The notes under the pieces are model-generated. The model searched no databases, was not told the DNA's origin, and saw only the letters and a list, made by a program, of their open reading frames with translations. Shown here piece by piece: positions 1 through 13,401 of a stretch of 64,000 nucleotides of DNA (its first letter is position 1; every line of letters starts with the position of its first letter). A program made the translations under genes and the position numbers. This DNA comes from Trema orientale (Eukaryota > Streptophyta > Magnoliopsida > Rosales > Cannabaceae), in assembly GCA_002914845.1 (NCBI GenBank), contig JXTC01000265.1, forward strand, positions 7,631 through 71,630, in the 5' to 3' direction.

Positions 1-544
1 CAGTTTTTGGCCTCATATATATAAGATACATGAGAGAAAAAACTGCACAGTAATTCTAAGTGTGTTACACGAAAATTACAGCGGGAGAGAGAGTGAGATT
101 TCGGCCACCCTAGGCTGAGAGAAAGAGAGAAAAAGTTTCCTACCATCTCACGATCTCATCTCACGTCCCGGTGTTCCAAAAGATCAAGAAGGTATTTTTG
201 ATCGTTCTCCAACAAAGGATTCAACTTGGTGCCCACTCACCTCGTCAACCAAGAGCAAGAAGATAGGTAAGAAGATCTAGGGTTGGAGGTTTGATCACCA
301 TCAACAAGGAGATTAAGAAAGTGCACGCTACAGGAGGTGAACCCTAATCCATCTCTAGGGTTTATGCATTTAGATTTGATTTATATTATACATGATCCTG
401 TATATGATATACCCATGTAATATGGTTATGAAAATATATTTTCATATAAAAATTTTAAACGCTAAATCTGCTAATTATTCCGCTGCGTTCATGATGTGAT
501 CATGTGTTTTCCATAGTTTGCATGCATGTATGTTTTTGTCTTAA
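1..544. other. Unassigned stretch left of the Ty3 remnant
   Basis: No gene is visible. The segment is purine-rich in its first 350 bases, then AT-rich, and carries a phrase near 475-510 (ttccgctgcg) that reminds me of plant Copia-type LTR ends. That resemblance is from memory and weak. No gag or protease of the neighbouring Ty3 element is recognisable here. It may be part of another old repeat that abuts it. Confidence 0.3.
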
Positions 545-3500
545 GTGTTAGGCAATTCCAGCAGAAACTTGATGATTCTAATCACTTCCTCAATAAAAGC
601 AAGGAAGTTACTAGAGAAGGGATGCATGGGTTACTTGGCAAATATAATGGATACTAGAGAAGAGTTAAAAGTGAAGCCTGAGGAAGTATCGATAGTTAAT
701 GAATTTCCTGATACAATTCCTAAAGATTCGCCCGGGATACCACCAGAGAGAGAGATAGAGTTTGTTATTGACTTATTACCCGGTACAGCTCCTATCTCCA
801 AAGCACCTTATCGAATGGCTCCAGCAGAGTTAAAGGAACTAAAGGTACAGTTACAAGAGTTATTGGACAAAGGTTTTATTCACCCAAGCTTTTCACCATG
901 GGGTGCTCCAGTTTTATTTATAAAGAAGAAAGATGGGACTATGAAGTTTTGCATTGATTAATGGGAGCTGAAAAATGTCACAATCAAAAATAAGTATCCC
1001 TTTCCCAGAATTGATGATTTGTTTGATCAATTGCAAGGAGCCTCTGTATTTTCGAAGATTGATTTAAGGTCAGAATACCACCAGTTGAAAATTAAGGAGG
1101 AAAATATTCTAAAAACAGCTTTCAGAACGAGATACGGGCACTATGAGTTTTTAGTGATGCCCTTTGGATTAATTAATGCCCCAACTGCTTTCATGGACAT
1201 GATGAATAGAGTGTTCACAGATTTCTTAGATAAATTTGTTATAGTTTTCATCGATGATATTCTGATTTATTTACGTTCAAGGGAGGAGCATATGGAACAT
1301 TTGATGACCATTGTGAGAATTCTTAAGGAAAAGCAGTTGCATGCTAAGTTTAAGAAGTGCAAATTCTGGTTGGAGAAAGTTATCTTCCTTGGTCATGTGG
1401 TTTCTGAAAATGGTATTTCTGTGGATCCAATGAAAGTTGAGGCTGTGAGTAATTGGCCAAGACCTACAAATATTTCTGAGATTCGTAGCTTCTTAGAGTT
1501 AGCTGGTTATTATAGACGTTTTGTTGAAGGATTCTCGAAGCTGGCCTCTTCATTGACTCATTTAACAAGGAAGAATATAAAGTTTCAATGGAACGATAAT
1601 TGTGAAAAGAGTTTTGAGAAATTAAAGCATCGTTTGGTAACAGCCCCTATACTTTCAATACCGTCCGGATCAGGAGGATTTGTTGTTTACAATGATGCCT
1701 CGAAGAATGGTCTAGGACGTGTTTTAATGCGAAATGGCAAAGTCATTACTTATGCCTTTAGGGAATTGAAGGAATATGAAAAGAAGTATCCTACCCATGA
1801 TTTAGAGTTAGCAGTAATTGTTTTTGTACTAAAAATTTGGAGACACTATCTTTATGGGGAGAAATATGAGATCTATACAGATCACAAATGTCTCAAGTAC
1901 GTCTTTACCTAAAAGGAACTGAATATGAGACAAAGAAGATGGCTTGAACTGATGAAAGATTATGACTGTGAGATTAACTATCATCCAGAAAAAGCTAATG
2001 TGGTTGCTGATGCTCTAAGCCGGAAATCATTATCTGCTATGACTGTTGAGTATGTTAATGTGAAGCATCTCTTAATGGATTTACATAAGTTAGAGTTAGA
2101 GATTGTGCCTACAGGTTTAACGGAAAGATTGGCAGCTCTTACTCTGTAACCAATAATTTTAGAGAGTATTAAACAAGGCCAGAATACGGATCCCTATTTG
2201 ATGAAATTAAAGAGTAAGATAGAATCTGGAAAGGAGGTCACCTTCCAGATTTCTAGTGATGGTGTAATCAGATATGGAAATAGATTGTGTGTACCTAGTG
2301 GAATTGTAAGAAAGGAGATATTGACGGAAGCTCATACCACTCCTTACTCTGTGCATCCTGGTACTACAAAGATGTATAGAGACTTAAAGATGCATTATTG
2401 GTGGCCTGGTATGAAAAAAGATGTGGTTGAGCTTGTAAAGCAGTGTCTTACGTGTCAACAAGTTAAAGCTGAACATCAAAGACCTGCTGGTAAATTAAAG
2501 CCTTTGAACATACCCCAATGAAAATGGGAAGAGATTGCTATGGATCTTGTTGTTGGACTTCCTAAGACAACTAAGGGACATGATGCCATTTGGGTGATTG
2601 TGGATAGATATACCAAATCAGCTTATTTCCTTCCGGTTAGAATAACCTATAACCTGGAGCAGTTTGCTCGGTTATATGTTCAGGAGATTGTAAGACTACA
2701 TGGTGTTCTAAAAGTTATCATTTCTGACCGAGATTCTAGATTTACTTCGAAATTTTGGAGGAGTGTTCAAGATGCAATGGGTACAAAATTGGCATTTAGC
2801 ACAGCTTTTCATCCTTAAACTGATGGGCAATCAGAGAGAACTATACAGACCCTTGAAGACATGCTCAGAGCCTGTGTGTTAGATTTCCATAGATTTTGGA
2901 GTAAATACCTACCACTTATATAATTTGCTTACAATAACAGTTACCAAGCTTCTATTGAAATGCTCCCATATGAAGCATTAAATGGAAGAAAGTGCAGATC
3001 TCCTATTCATTGGGATAAGATAGGGGAGAGAAAATTTCTTGGTCTAGAACTGATAAGAGAGACAAAGAAGGCGGCAAAAAAGATTCGAAAAAGGATACTA
3101 GCTACTCAAAGTAGACAGAAACATTACTCAGATCCTCAAAGAAGAAAACTAGAATTTAACGTTAGAGATAACGTATTCCTAAAGGTTGCTCCCATGAAAA
3201 GAATCATGAGGTTTGGAAATAAAGGAAAGCTAAGTCCCAGATATGTAGTTCCTTTTGAGATACTCAAAAAAGTTGGAGACGTTGCATATAGACTCGCTTG
3301 ACCACCTTCATTGTCGAACGTACACAATGTATTTCATGTTTCTATGTTAAGAAAGTACATTTTAAATCCTTCACATGTTTTGAATTATGAGGAATTGGAG
3401 CTAAGTCAAGACGTTAGTTACGAGGAACATCCAGTGAAGATTTTGGATACAAAAGAAAAGGAACCTAGAAATAAGAAAATTCCTTTGGTCAAAGTACTAT

Positions 3501-3619
3501 GGAAGAACCATGAAGTGGAAGAGGCCACATGAGAAAGAGAAGAAGAGATGAGAACTAAGTATCCATACTTATTTGGGTAAGTAAATTTTGAGGACGAAAT
3601 TTTATAAGAAGGGAACAAT

Positions 3620-6591
3620 TGTAGTGCCCAAGATTCTCACATGCATACTAAGCCAATAATAAATATATTCTAATTGCATATTAGACATCTAGAAGTCATT
3701 AATACCAGTTTTATAAAAACATGCTCATTCCTTATGTTATGTGCATTTACATACATGTTATTATACTAATGATTGTTGAAGTGTCCCGATGCAGTGTAAA
3801 GGTTCAATACCGTCAAAGAGAGAGCTCGGTGTGCTAAAAGAACAAAGAAAATATTTATAAAAGCAATACTATGTGCACATGCATTAAGATAACCTTTGTT
3901 GATAACTTAGTCAAATAGTAGTTTTTCGATAAAATGTAATTTTCACGCTTTTTGGAGCCGAATTCACTGTGTGTTTAACACGTCAAATAGCTTTAATTTA
4001 ATATCTAGGACTCATTTATAGTATTTTATTTGTCGGCTCCAGGTAAGCACGAGGTGGCATTCACGACGCTGATTTGTGTTTTATTGCACTAAGTTAGCTT
4101 AGATTAAGCTTAATCGCATAATGTCGTTTTTGTACATTCTAATAATTGAGTGCTAATACTATGTTTGCCATGTTAATTGGAGTGTAATTGACTTATTTTT
4201 ATGTTTAATAATTGGTTATGGGGCTAGGATCCACCAAATTACAATAAGATTAGCCATATAGGATCATAAGTCAAAGTATGACTAGATTTCACTTCCTAAG
4301 CTAGATTTCACTATTTTGGTCTACATTTGGGTGTATAGGAGTGACCAGCAACGTGGAGACTATGTTAAGGATGTTTTAGAGCTGGACACATGGAAAACAA
4401 TGAGCAAAATACCCAAAATACCTCTTAGAATTTAAGCTATGCTATTTCTTAGTCATTAAGTATCACTTTTAGACCAAATCTGGTCATTTGCTTTCCCTTT
4501 CTTTCCAGCCACGACTTGAGACTCTCCAACTTAGTTTCAGACTTCTCTCAACTTCTCTTAACCATTTTCAAGAGTTTCCAAGTGGTAGAACTCAAATTGG
4601 AGCTCTAGAAAGCAAGATAGATCAAAACTAGTCAAGGTAATTCTACTAGTTCTTCTTCCTATGTCTTTTTCTTTAATTTTAATTCTCCACTTGCTACCAC
4701 TTAAATAATGGTTCCTTCAGGTCCTCTTGAGTCCTAAAATCTAATTCTAAGCCTTGGGAATCAGTTTGGTAGAGGTAGAAGATAAGAACTTCAGAAAAAG
4801 CTCAAACTAGTCAAGGTGAGCATTATGTAGGATTTTGAACTTATAGTTAATTTCTTTTATTTTAACTCTTAAACCTAAGCTATTATTTGATGAATAATGG
4901 TTCTAGAAATCCTTATATATTGCTGGAAATATAAAATTTAAGTGGAGGATTAACGTTAGACCTAAAACCCCAAAGTTTGCTATTTATGAAATTAAGTATT
5001 TTTATGTGTAGTAAATTAAGTTTTCTATATTTGCAATCTGATTTCCTAATCTTGTAATGGATATGTCATAGATTCTATTATTTATTCCATTAATTTAGTT
5101 GCTGTTTATAGCCATAGACAAGTGTACAAATTATTTTAAACTTGTCTAGACCGAAAAAGATTTCAAATGTGCTTTTATGTTATCCTATATGTTTCTTTTG
5201 ATGTGTATATGTGGGAATTGGCTTGTGAAATGTTATTAGAGGTTTAAAACTATGATTTTAATCATGTGGGAATGTCCTAGAATTAGGAGAGGTGCTGTCC
5301 AAATATTTTTAAAATGAAATGGTACCATTTAGAGGCAATTGGACTAGTTTTACAAGATTATGTGCCATTTTGGATCATTTTTGTGCTAATGAACTGGTAT
5401 TCATATTTTAACACTTTTGAACAGTTTTTCAATGCTAGTTATTGGTTATTAGGTGCTCTAAGTGATTTATACACTTCTGAGTCATTTTAAGATCAAGTCT
5501 CCTAATTTGGTGAAAATTCTGATTTCGGTCTTGTTCGAGTATCTTGATACATTCTTTTGGCAAAATGTGCATTTTGAATAACAGTAAATTATGAAAGGTG
5601 AATAGCACACCAATCTCTAGAGGATATTAACCCTTTCCACTATCAATTTCTATTCAGGACACGAGGTAAGTAAAGACTTACAACTGCGTCATAAGAATTA
5701 CATGGGGAATATCATTATGTGAAACTTACTTATTCTTGAAAGTTATAAAATGGCATATGTATGGCACATCTTGCATGAAAATTGTGAATTTCATTACAGA
5801 GTATTTAAAAGTGAGTACCATTATATCAATTTTATAAGATAAGTTTTAATGGCAATTGCTAGTCTGTCGGAGCTGGGTAGGGAAGTCTGTTGATGCAGAC
5901 TCTCCCGTTGAAGCGGGACTTGCGGATCTTATGATGTGTCTCGTTGAAGCGGGACAATATTAGTGCGGTATAGGATGCCCCTTTGATGAGGGAAGGAGTT
6001 TTCAAAAATCTCACACGACGGTTGCACCTTATTTTTACTCTTGGCTAGAGTTTCCGCCCAATGTTATTACGACCTATCGATTTACGGGACTAGCAATGTA
6101 CTAAAGGGCCCAACTATGAATATTTTTAAGGAAAAAGATAGACTCAAATGTTTATGAAAGAAAAGGGTACAATGGAAACTTTATGAGATTTTAAAGCCTA
6201 CATAAGCATGTATAGTTTTTACTTACTGAGCTGTAGCTCATTTTAGTCTTGTGATACAGATGAGGAGGCACATTTTGGTATTGACTAGCTGGTTGTCTGG
6301 CTTGCCTTTTGTTGCTATGATCATATAGATGTGGACGAGCTTGACTTGTGGGTGATGTTTTTATTTGGTAATATTTTAGTGTAATGTAAATACTGGTGAA
6401 AGCCTCTTTTGATTGTACATTTTGTAAAGACACTTTTAACAAGAAATGCCATGCACTTGTTTTTGTTTAAAAAGTTTGGAAAGTTCAAATTTGTCCACCT
6501 TTTTATAAAAACTAAAGATATGGTTTAAGAAAGAATAATACTTCCTAGTTTGACAATATATGATAATATGGTTAAACTAGGGGGTGTTACA
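3620..6591 (+). repeat. 3' LTR of the Ty3 fossil (about 2.97 kb)
   Basis: The LTR opens TGTAGTGCCC directly after the purine tract and closes GGGTGTTACA, so the ends are TG...CA and form a short imperfect inverted pair. A length near 3 kb suits Tekay-type elements. Around 5.87-5.97 kb it repeats the phrase gttgaagcgggac twice. With no second LTR in the window, age cannot be estimated from LTR divergence. Confidence 0.75.
4620..4915 (+). repeat. Degenerate tandem duplication inside the LTR
   Basis: The phrase aaactagtcaaggt occurs at about 4625 and again at about 4804. The phrase aataatggttc follows each, near 4704 and 4893. This gives two diverged copies of a unit of about 180-190 bp. Such internal duplications are common in long LTRs. 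Confidence 0.6.
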
Positions 6592-8200
6592 TGGGTTCAT
6601 ACAATAATCTGGTATATATATAAAGATGAATATATATATTACAAAATGATGATTTTTTTTATTCTATTAACAAAATATAAATTCAAGAATATATAGCAAG
6701 TAATGAATCTGGTATATAGCCTCATAAACAATGACAAAATTTCTATATACTAAGACCAAAAATTCATGTATCTAGAAGTGTAAAAACTTTGAAATAAGAT
6801 AATAATATCAAATATCTAAAGTAATGAATCTGGTATACAACCGCATATACCAAGACAAAATATCTATATACCAAGATCAAAAATTCATTTACCTAGATGT
6901 AGGGGAAAAAAAACCTTCGTTTCAAAATAAAACAAGCTATAAACTCAATACGAAAAAAGTAATGATCCATATGTCCTATAAACTGATATCACAGGCCTAC
7001 AATAATGTCACCCTTTAATGGAAGTTCCAAACGTCATAAAAAGATATTTAAAATTCCCATCTAATTCATCAACTTCATAATTAGAATATGAACCTGTATG
7101 AAGAAACCAAGAAATAGACCTTAATAAAAAAAAATAATATCACATCTACTGGTTCAGGAGATACATACATATATATACCAAGCTAAAAACTTCATGTACC
7201 AAAAATAAAAAACCATGTACCACAAAAACACCATAACAGAAAAAAAAAAAAAAAAAAAAAAAAAACATACTTGGGTTCAAACTTTTGATCAATAATAGCA
7301 AAACAATTAATATATTAATCAACAATAACCACACAATATATGCCAAAACAAAAAACCGATGATACCAAAATCAAGAATATATGCACCAAATAAGAGTACT
7401 GAACATCTAAAATTAATAATAACTAAAAAAGCATATACTAATACAAAAAAACACATATACCAAGACCAAAAATATATATACTAAATAAAAAATTACAGAA
7501 TATATTCAACAACAAAAACCAATAAACAGTAATACCATATACCATGAAATAGATCGCATATACTGCTACAAATATTACATATACTATGACTAAAAATTAA
7601 TGAACCATTGCAAATTACAAAAACTAATTTCAAAACGCAGTAAAATACACAAAGCTACTAATACGTAACAAAAAGGTAATATTATACTTAAATTAAAATT
7701 AATTATAACACGAACTCCTATAAATGAAAATCTCTAAAACCAATACACAATACAATCAAATTAAAATTAAGAAAGCAATACATACCAAAACAAAATCAAA
7801 ATAAAAAAGACTAGAGATTCGACTAAAGCAAATACACAAATCACCAAAAATGCCAGATATCCAAAAAGATGAACAAAACGACCTTGAAAAAGACGACGAT
7901 GAACCAAACAATGTCAGAGAAGAAGAATAATAGAGATATATATCAAAAAATACGTGAAGCCACCGTAAATCCAAAGAAAACTGTAGATATTGAAGAGGAA
8001 AATTAATGGAGGAACGAGAGAGATTCGAAAAAGTAAGAACGACAAAAAAAAAGAGAGAGAGAAAAGAAGAAAGAAGAACGAGAGTACGGAAAATAAAAAA
8101 AGGAACGAAAAAAAAAAAAACTGAACAATTTTATTGAGGGTAAAAATAAAAAAGTAAAAATTAATTAGCTGGAGGTTTTTAAATAGTGGATATATAGCTA
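6592..8200. other. AT-rich spacer with a degenerate 'ataccaagaccaaaaat' motif
   Basis: No gene is supported. Variants of ataccaagaccaaaaa followed by ttcatgtacc recur at about 6750, 6840, 6865, 7175, 7455 and 7565. This suggests the wreck of a short-period tandem repeat. A pure A run lies at about 7240-7265. The open frames here are products of A or T runs. From 7980 to 8110 the sequence is purine-rich and again has no gene. Confidence 0.6.
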
Positions 8201-9875
8201 TTAATTTTAAATTTTGAACACATACTTAACCAGTTTTTAAAATATGGATATATACCACATTTTCTTTATATGTATCCATGTATGTTTGTTTGTTTGTCTT
8301 TTTTTTTTTTGACGGGATATATGTCCATATTTGTTGATAAGCCATAATGAAATGAAAATCATATACGAAAATGTTTCTATTTTTCATCAAATTCATGTGT
8401 TTAACTGTTGATTTACACATTTATAGGAAATAATTGCGGTGAATCCATCACGTACTTGACGAAATTGGGAAGTACATACCACAATTTTTTATTCTTTGTA
8501 TTTTTTATTGCAATACTTAAATGGAAGATAACAAAAGGCAATATTCATATAAACAATTGAAAGACAATATTCTTATACTGATATATCAAGCATCATGAGA
8601 AGATCTATAAACTCGGACATCTTAAATTCGAGTAATTTGCCTTTTTGTAAAATATGTGGACTATATTATGAATTTCTAGTAGAAAATTTGAGAATAATGA
8701 ACAAAATCAATAATTGTTCAACTTTTTTCGTTAGGAAATAATTAGTCTTCATCTTTAGTTGTAATAAACTCGCAAAAGAAGGATATACAGTTACAAATAT
8801 AATAACTGGAGACTAGGATCTAGTTTTAAATCTTCATTTTGAAACTGAAGTATTCTGTTGGATAAATTTGGGAAAATTAGGTGGGAGTCAGTTCTGGTGT
8901 TTGAACATTTTGGCTTTTTTTTTCGGTAAGTTTTTTTTAGCAATTTTTGTTTGTGAAATTTCCTTTTTGCCTTTTGGTTGAGTTTCATGTATAATATGTT
9001 TGCTTGAAATTTAACAAATTAAAGTTTAAACTTGTCTAATTTAACTGATTTAAAAAATTAAAGTTTAAACTTGTCTAATTTAACTGGTTAAGTTTTAAAT
9101 CTTGTTTGATGCTGATGGAGTTCTAAAACTTGTCTAGTTGAGTTTAAATCAAAGTTATTTTTAGGATAAATCAACTACTAGGTCACTTGTATCCAAATAT
9201 ATCGATCAGTTGACATAATATATTAATTTACGTGGACATAAGTGAAAAAAGAACAGACAATTTTCTAATGATTTTGAAAAATCAGCCTAAAAATGATAGA
9301 AAACTTAATCAAGTTAAAGAACATTTTTGCTACACTCTATTTTTTTCCCTCTCTTGTATAAAGAAATGGCCAAGTATATCAATTTTTATACTGTGTATAT
9401 CAAATGAGACACTAGATACAACTTCTAATTTAAGTATATAAGTTTTTATACTGAGTATATCATATCAACTCATACATGTGTTTAATTTTAGTAAATGACC
9501 GCTTTTTTTTATTTCTTTTAATATAGCGAAACAAAAAAGTATATCAAATTTTATATTGGGTTATATCAATTGATATACTATATATGATTTATATTTAAGT
9601 ATACTAGTCTTTTATACTAAGTATAATCAATGTAATAGAACCAATTTATATACTTTATACTAAGCAAATCTACTTTTTTTTAGGTATATCAATTTTATAG
9701 CAAATCAATTTTTATACCAAGTATATCAACTAATATATTTGGTCATTTTGCTATAAAGTTTAAAAGACATACATCTTTTTAGGGGCCCAAAGTTCAGCCA
9801 TTTTGCGCCCCAACTTTTACCTTGGTCGCAAACTGGAAAATGAAGGGGAAATTAGAAAAAATACGGTATTTTTGA
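8201..9875. other. Spacer without genes, with small repeats
   Basis: Nothing coding is supported. A 39-bp tandem duplication (aaagtttaaacttgtc) lies at about 9017-9087. From about 9360 to 9745 the phrase tatatcaatttttatact recurs in degenerate form at least six times, another decayed short-period array. The rest is AT-rich sequence in which I see nothing. Confidence 0.6.
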
Positions 9876-10203
9876 AACGAATTGGAAAAATACGGTGCTT
9901 TTGTATTTTTCAGTACGGTTTTTATTAGAAAAATACTACTTTTTAAAAAATATTTATAAAAATACTATTTTTTAAAATAGTAACTAGTTTCTAGAACTGG
10001 TAACTAGTAACCGAAGATATTTATAACTGATATATAATTAGTAACCCGTTTCTAGTAACCAGTTTCTAGAAACCGGTAACCAGTAACTATTTTAAAAGTG
10101 GTAATTTTCTAAATATTTTTTAAAAAGTGATATTTTTCCTAATTAAAATCGTACGAAAACTGAAAAAACTGTGACTTCTGTATTTTTGTAATTCTTTTCA
10201 TTT
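9876..10203. mobile_element. Foldback element, family A, copy 1
   Basis: The two ends are inverted copies of each other over roughly 120-130 bp. The left phrase ttggaaaaatacggtgc and later taaaaaatatttataaaaa pair with the right phrase ttttctaaatatttttta and the end tacttttgtaattctttt-like sequence. The middle holds the near-palindromes agtttctagaactgg and gtttctagaaaccgg. No coding capacity is present. It is a small non-autonomous inverted-repeat transposon of unknown superfamily. A related copy lies at about 48.29-48.64 kb. Confidence 0.6.
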
Positions 10204-10214
10204 TTTATAGATAT

Positions 10215-11045
10215 AAGTGTAAAAAACCCGAAAATGAACCTACTAGGAGTAATTTGGGCCGAAATGACTTCTCTTGAGGAAATGGACCTTACTACGAGAA
10301 ATTTGGCTAAAATGACTATTTTATGACTTATTTCTATAATGACTTTTTTAGGACTAGTTAAAGATTTTGTGATACTTTTTGACCTTTTTTGAATTGTTAT
10401 AGATGTTTTGACATTTAAAAAAGGTCACAAAATTTTTTATTAGTCCTTTAAAAAATCATTTAAGAAAAGAGTCATGAAAAAATCATTTTGAGTCTAAATG
10501 CTCCGAGTGAAGTCCTTTTCCCTTCTTGTAGGAGTATTTTGTAGAATGACCCTTTTTTTACTGTCAAAATATAAGTGATAATAGTCACTATATTAGTATA
10601 CCGTGAATAGTCTTGGTAAAGTCATGTACGTATATGGACATATAATGACACTCATCACGTGAGTCTGTGACAGTCGTAAAAAGTCATTTTTCGAAAAAAT
10701 AGAATGAAAAAGAAGAAATGACATGGATAGGACTAACTTGGGCGAAAATAATTTTTTTGTATATATTTTTTTTAAAAATATCAAGAACTTCGGTCAAGAG
10801 TTTCTTGACAATGGAAAACCTATTATTTAAGACCTTTTTATGGTCAAGAAGTTTTTGATAGTAGATCAAGATCTCCTTGACAATTCTAAAAATGTCATTT
10901 TTAGAAAAATATACAAAAAAGTTATTTTGGCCCAAATTAGTCTTACTCGTGTCCTTTTCTCAAATGAAAAAAGATACATTTTGGCCGAAACTACTCTTAG
11001 TCAGATCCATTTCCATTGGAAACTCGTAGTAAAATTGATGGGCCC
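10215..11045. repeat. Inverted, internally repeated AT-rich element
   Basis: The phrase aatttgggccgaaatgac near 10250 is matched in inverted form by attttggccgaaactact near 10978. A second inverted pair is cttgggcgaaaataatttt near 10738 and ttattttggcccaaattag near 10921. The interior is full of tgacttttt and its complement. This looks like a foldback or nested MITE of about 0.8 kb. The ends are not sharply defined and no target duplication was found. Confidence 0.45.
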
Positions 11046-11219
11046 GTAATATATATATTAAAAAAAAGATTTTGGATACTTATACCTATTTTTTTAAGAA
11101 TATTATCAACCTTTCAAAAATAATAAATTTATGTACGATCTTTGAGTGCATTTTTCTAAATACTTTGTGAGCTAGAAAACGTGGTGATGTTTTAGTAAAT
11201 ATGTCATCTTTTTTTTTTT

Positions 11220-11820
11220 TACAGGAAACTAATTTAGTTTCCTATCAGCGGAATATCCTGTACGTAAGTAAATCACAGGAAACCAGTTTAGTTTCCTTTA
11301 GCAGAATGTCATGTACGTAAGTAAATCATAAGAAACTACGAATATTTTCTGGAAACCAGTGTAGAATATCCTGTAACTAAAAAAATCACAGGAAACCACG
11401 AAGGTTTCCTGGAAACCATCGCGGTTTCTTTTAGCAGAATGCCCTACCCTATAACTAAGTAAATCATAAGAAACCAAAAAAGTTTCTTAGAAACCATTGT
11501 GATTTCTATTTTATAGAATGTCCTGTAGCTAAGTAAATCACAGGAAACCACGAAAGTTTTCTAGAAACTATTGTGGTTTCTTTTTCAAATCATAGGAAAC
11601 AATGAAAGTTTCCTATAAACTATTATAGTTTCTTTTTTGCAGAATACTCTGTCGTTAAGTAAATCACATGAAAAGACGAAGGTTTCCTAGAAACCATTGT
11701 AGTTTCTGCAAAATAGTTTCTTTTTTTGCAGAATGTCCTGTAACTAAGTAAAGCACAAGAAATCATGAAGGTTTACTAGAAACTATTGTGATTTCTTTTT
11801 TATAGAATATCCAGTTTCTA
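11220..11820. repeat. Minisatellite-like tandem array (about eight units of 55-90 bp)
   Basis: The phrase taactaagtaaatcacagg or a close variant recurs at about 11261, 11313, 11374, 11452, 11526, 11586 (partial), 11653 and 11741. Each unit also carries ggaaaccacgaaggtttcc and gaatgtcctg-like phrases. The ggaaacc/ggtttcc pair is palindromic, so every unit could form a short hairpin. Spacing varies from 52 to 88 bp. No coding frame runs through it. Confidence 0.8.
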
Positions 11821-13395
11821 ATTAAATACAAAGTAATTCTAGTTTCTATTAACCTTTAATCATGCAACAATATGCCAAGTATTAACTTGAAAAAATAAAT
11901 TATTTTTTATAGAAGCAAGAAAGCTATTTGGTTTCCATCATTTATAGAAAGGCATAGAGCAAGGAAATATGAATATGTTTATTAGAAACTATAAAGCAAA
12001 TATTAAAAGTGAGAAACTTGATTAGTTTCTATTTGAAATCTGAGATATTAATCCAAACCAATAACTCAACCAATAATGCTACTATGTACATAAAACATGG
12101 TCTAATATTGGCTTTCCTACAAAGGTCTCAAAAGCTTAAATGATCCAAAACATAACATAAAACTATAGCCTTAAGAAATTATAAGCCACTGATATAATTT
12201 TGATACATGGCAACATTATAACAAAAAAGAATTCAAATTGTTATGATAATTGAATAAGTTTAAAGAATAGCAAGAGTACCCACTATTGATAGCATCAATC
12301 TCATGAAGCATGATACAGTGCACAACTTCCTTCTTCTTCTTCTGATTGCAACTCCCATTCTGGGGATTGAATCAATTAAAATGTAAATACAACCAAGTAC
12401 TTATTCAAGAGCTCCAAAATTAAATAGTTTTACTTTTGCATGAACGTCTAATCATTAAGAACTCAACAAACTGATTCTACCATCTCCAAAGACAATATTA
12501 CCATTTAATCAAGGAATTTCAAGGCACTAGGTTCTTCACATGTATTTTCTCGAATACTTTAACTTCACCCCTGACACAACCAAGCTTTCTTTATGTAAAA
12601 ATAAGTAGAAATATATATATATAAATACAAACCTTTGAATCCAAACCAAGTCAATTACCAACAAAAAAAAAGCAATCACAAGCCTGATAAAACCAATATA
12701 AAAAAATCATTAAAAACCACAGGACTTCACAAACAGAGTTCACTAAAACTAAAAATATTCAAATGGGTATTCAATAGAAACATATGAAGGTTTGACTAAG
12801 AAGCAAAATCCTTACGAACAATATTGTTGGTTCTTCTTCTTTCGTATCAAAATAGCGAAGCACACAAAATAAACAACACCAATGAATAAAAAAAAGTGGG
12901 AAAAACCAAGCAGATTCCCAAAAAAAAAAAAAAAAAATTAATGAGATTGAAGCAGATTCCAAGCATATCCTCCATGCACCGCTCCTAAACCACCTTCAAC
13001 TCAAGCTTGTCCTCCATGACTACCCTAATCCCCCCTTGCTACTCCCACCACCGCCACAAGTCTCAAACACGGGGATAAAGGCCACCTCCTCCTTGCCATT
13101 TAGGCCTCAGTTGGCATTTTGATTAGCGATGGCAAGTATTGTTGGGTTGGAGTAAAATATCAAGCACTTAGCATTGAGCGAGAGATGAAAACTAGAGCGA
13201 GGGGAAAAAGAAATTAAGAAAGTCGTATTTTTCTGAAATCGATCGTACAAATTAAATATTTTGCTCAGCGTTGTACTTCAGGTATTATTTTTTAAAAATT
13301 CGTACATGGTGTCATTTACCCGAAAAAAAAAAATATTAATGGCCCCATAGTAACATTTGGACTTGGACCTAGTCCTCTTGAACCCGGAATGTAAC
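11821..13395. other. Spacer, no supported gene
   Basis: No gene can be supported. The first 250 bases still carry fading tttctattag phrases related to the preceding array. The part at 12960-13130 is more GC-rich than its surroundings (caccaccgccacaag and nearby) and could be a decayed coding fragment on either strand, but no protein family is recognisable. An A run lies at about 12918-12937. Confidence 0.5.
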
Positions 13396-13401
13396 AATTT
13401 T

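Larger units (their letters stand above)
545..6591 (+). mobile_element. Fossil Ty3-type (Tekay-like chromovirus) LTR retrotransposon, pol remnant plus 3' LTR
   Basis: The parts lie in the usual Ty3 order: reverse transcriptase and RNase H at roughly 0.65-2.1 kb, integrase at about 2.2-3.3 kb, and a chromodomain-like tail at about 3.4-3.54 kb. A purine-rich tract (agaagggaac) stands just before a long LTR. Visible signatures are the RT phrases VMPFGL and FIDDIL, the RNase H phrase YTDHK, and the chromodomain-style ending (KVLWKN, EEAT). The RT phrasing, chromodomain and very long LTR point to the Tekay/Del lineage of chromoviruses, which are known to favour heterochromatin. The element is clearly broken, with roughly half a dozen breaks in pol. 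Neither a left LTR nor gag is seen in the window. It looks old and inactive. No other gene overlaps it. Confidence 0.9.

Noticed and set aside
7146-7346. Minus-strand frame with a run of phenylalanines
   Set aside because: It is the translation of a long A run and its AT-rich flanks. It has no domain or splice context.
11220-11820. Array of palindromic repeats that superficially recalls CRISPR
   Set aside because: Repeat length and spacing are irregular, the intervening sequence is repeated rather than unique, no cas genes exist, and the DNA is plant nuclear.
12960-13130. GC-richer patch that might be a gene fragment
   Set aside because: No frame on either strand gives a recognisable protein, and no splice structure could be built around it.
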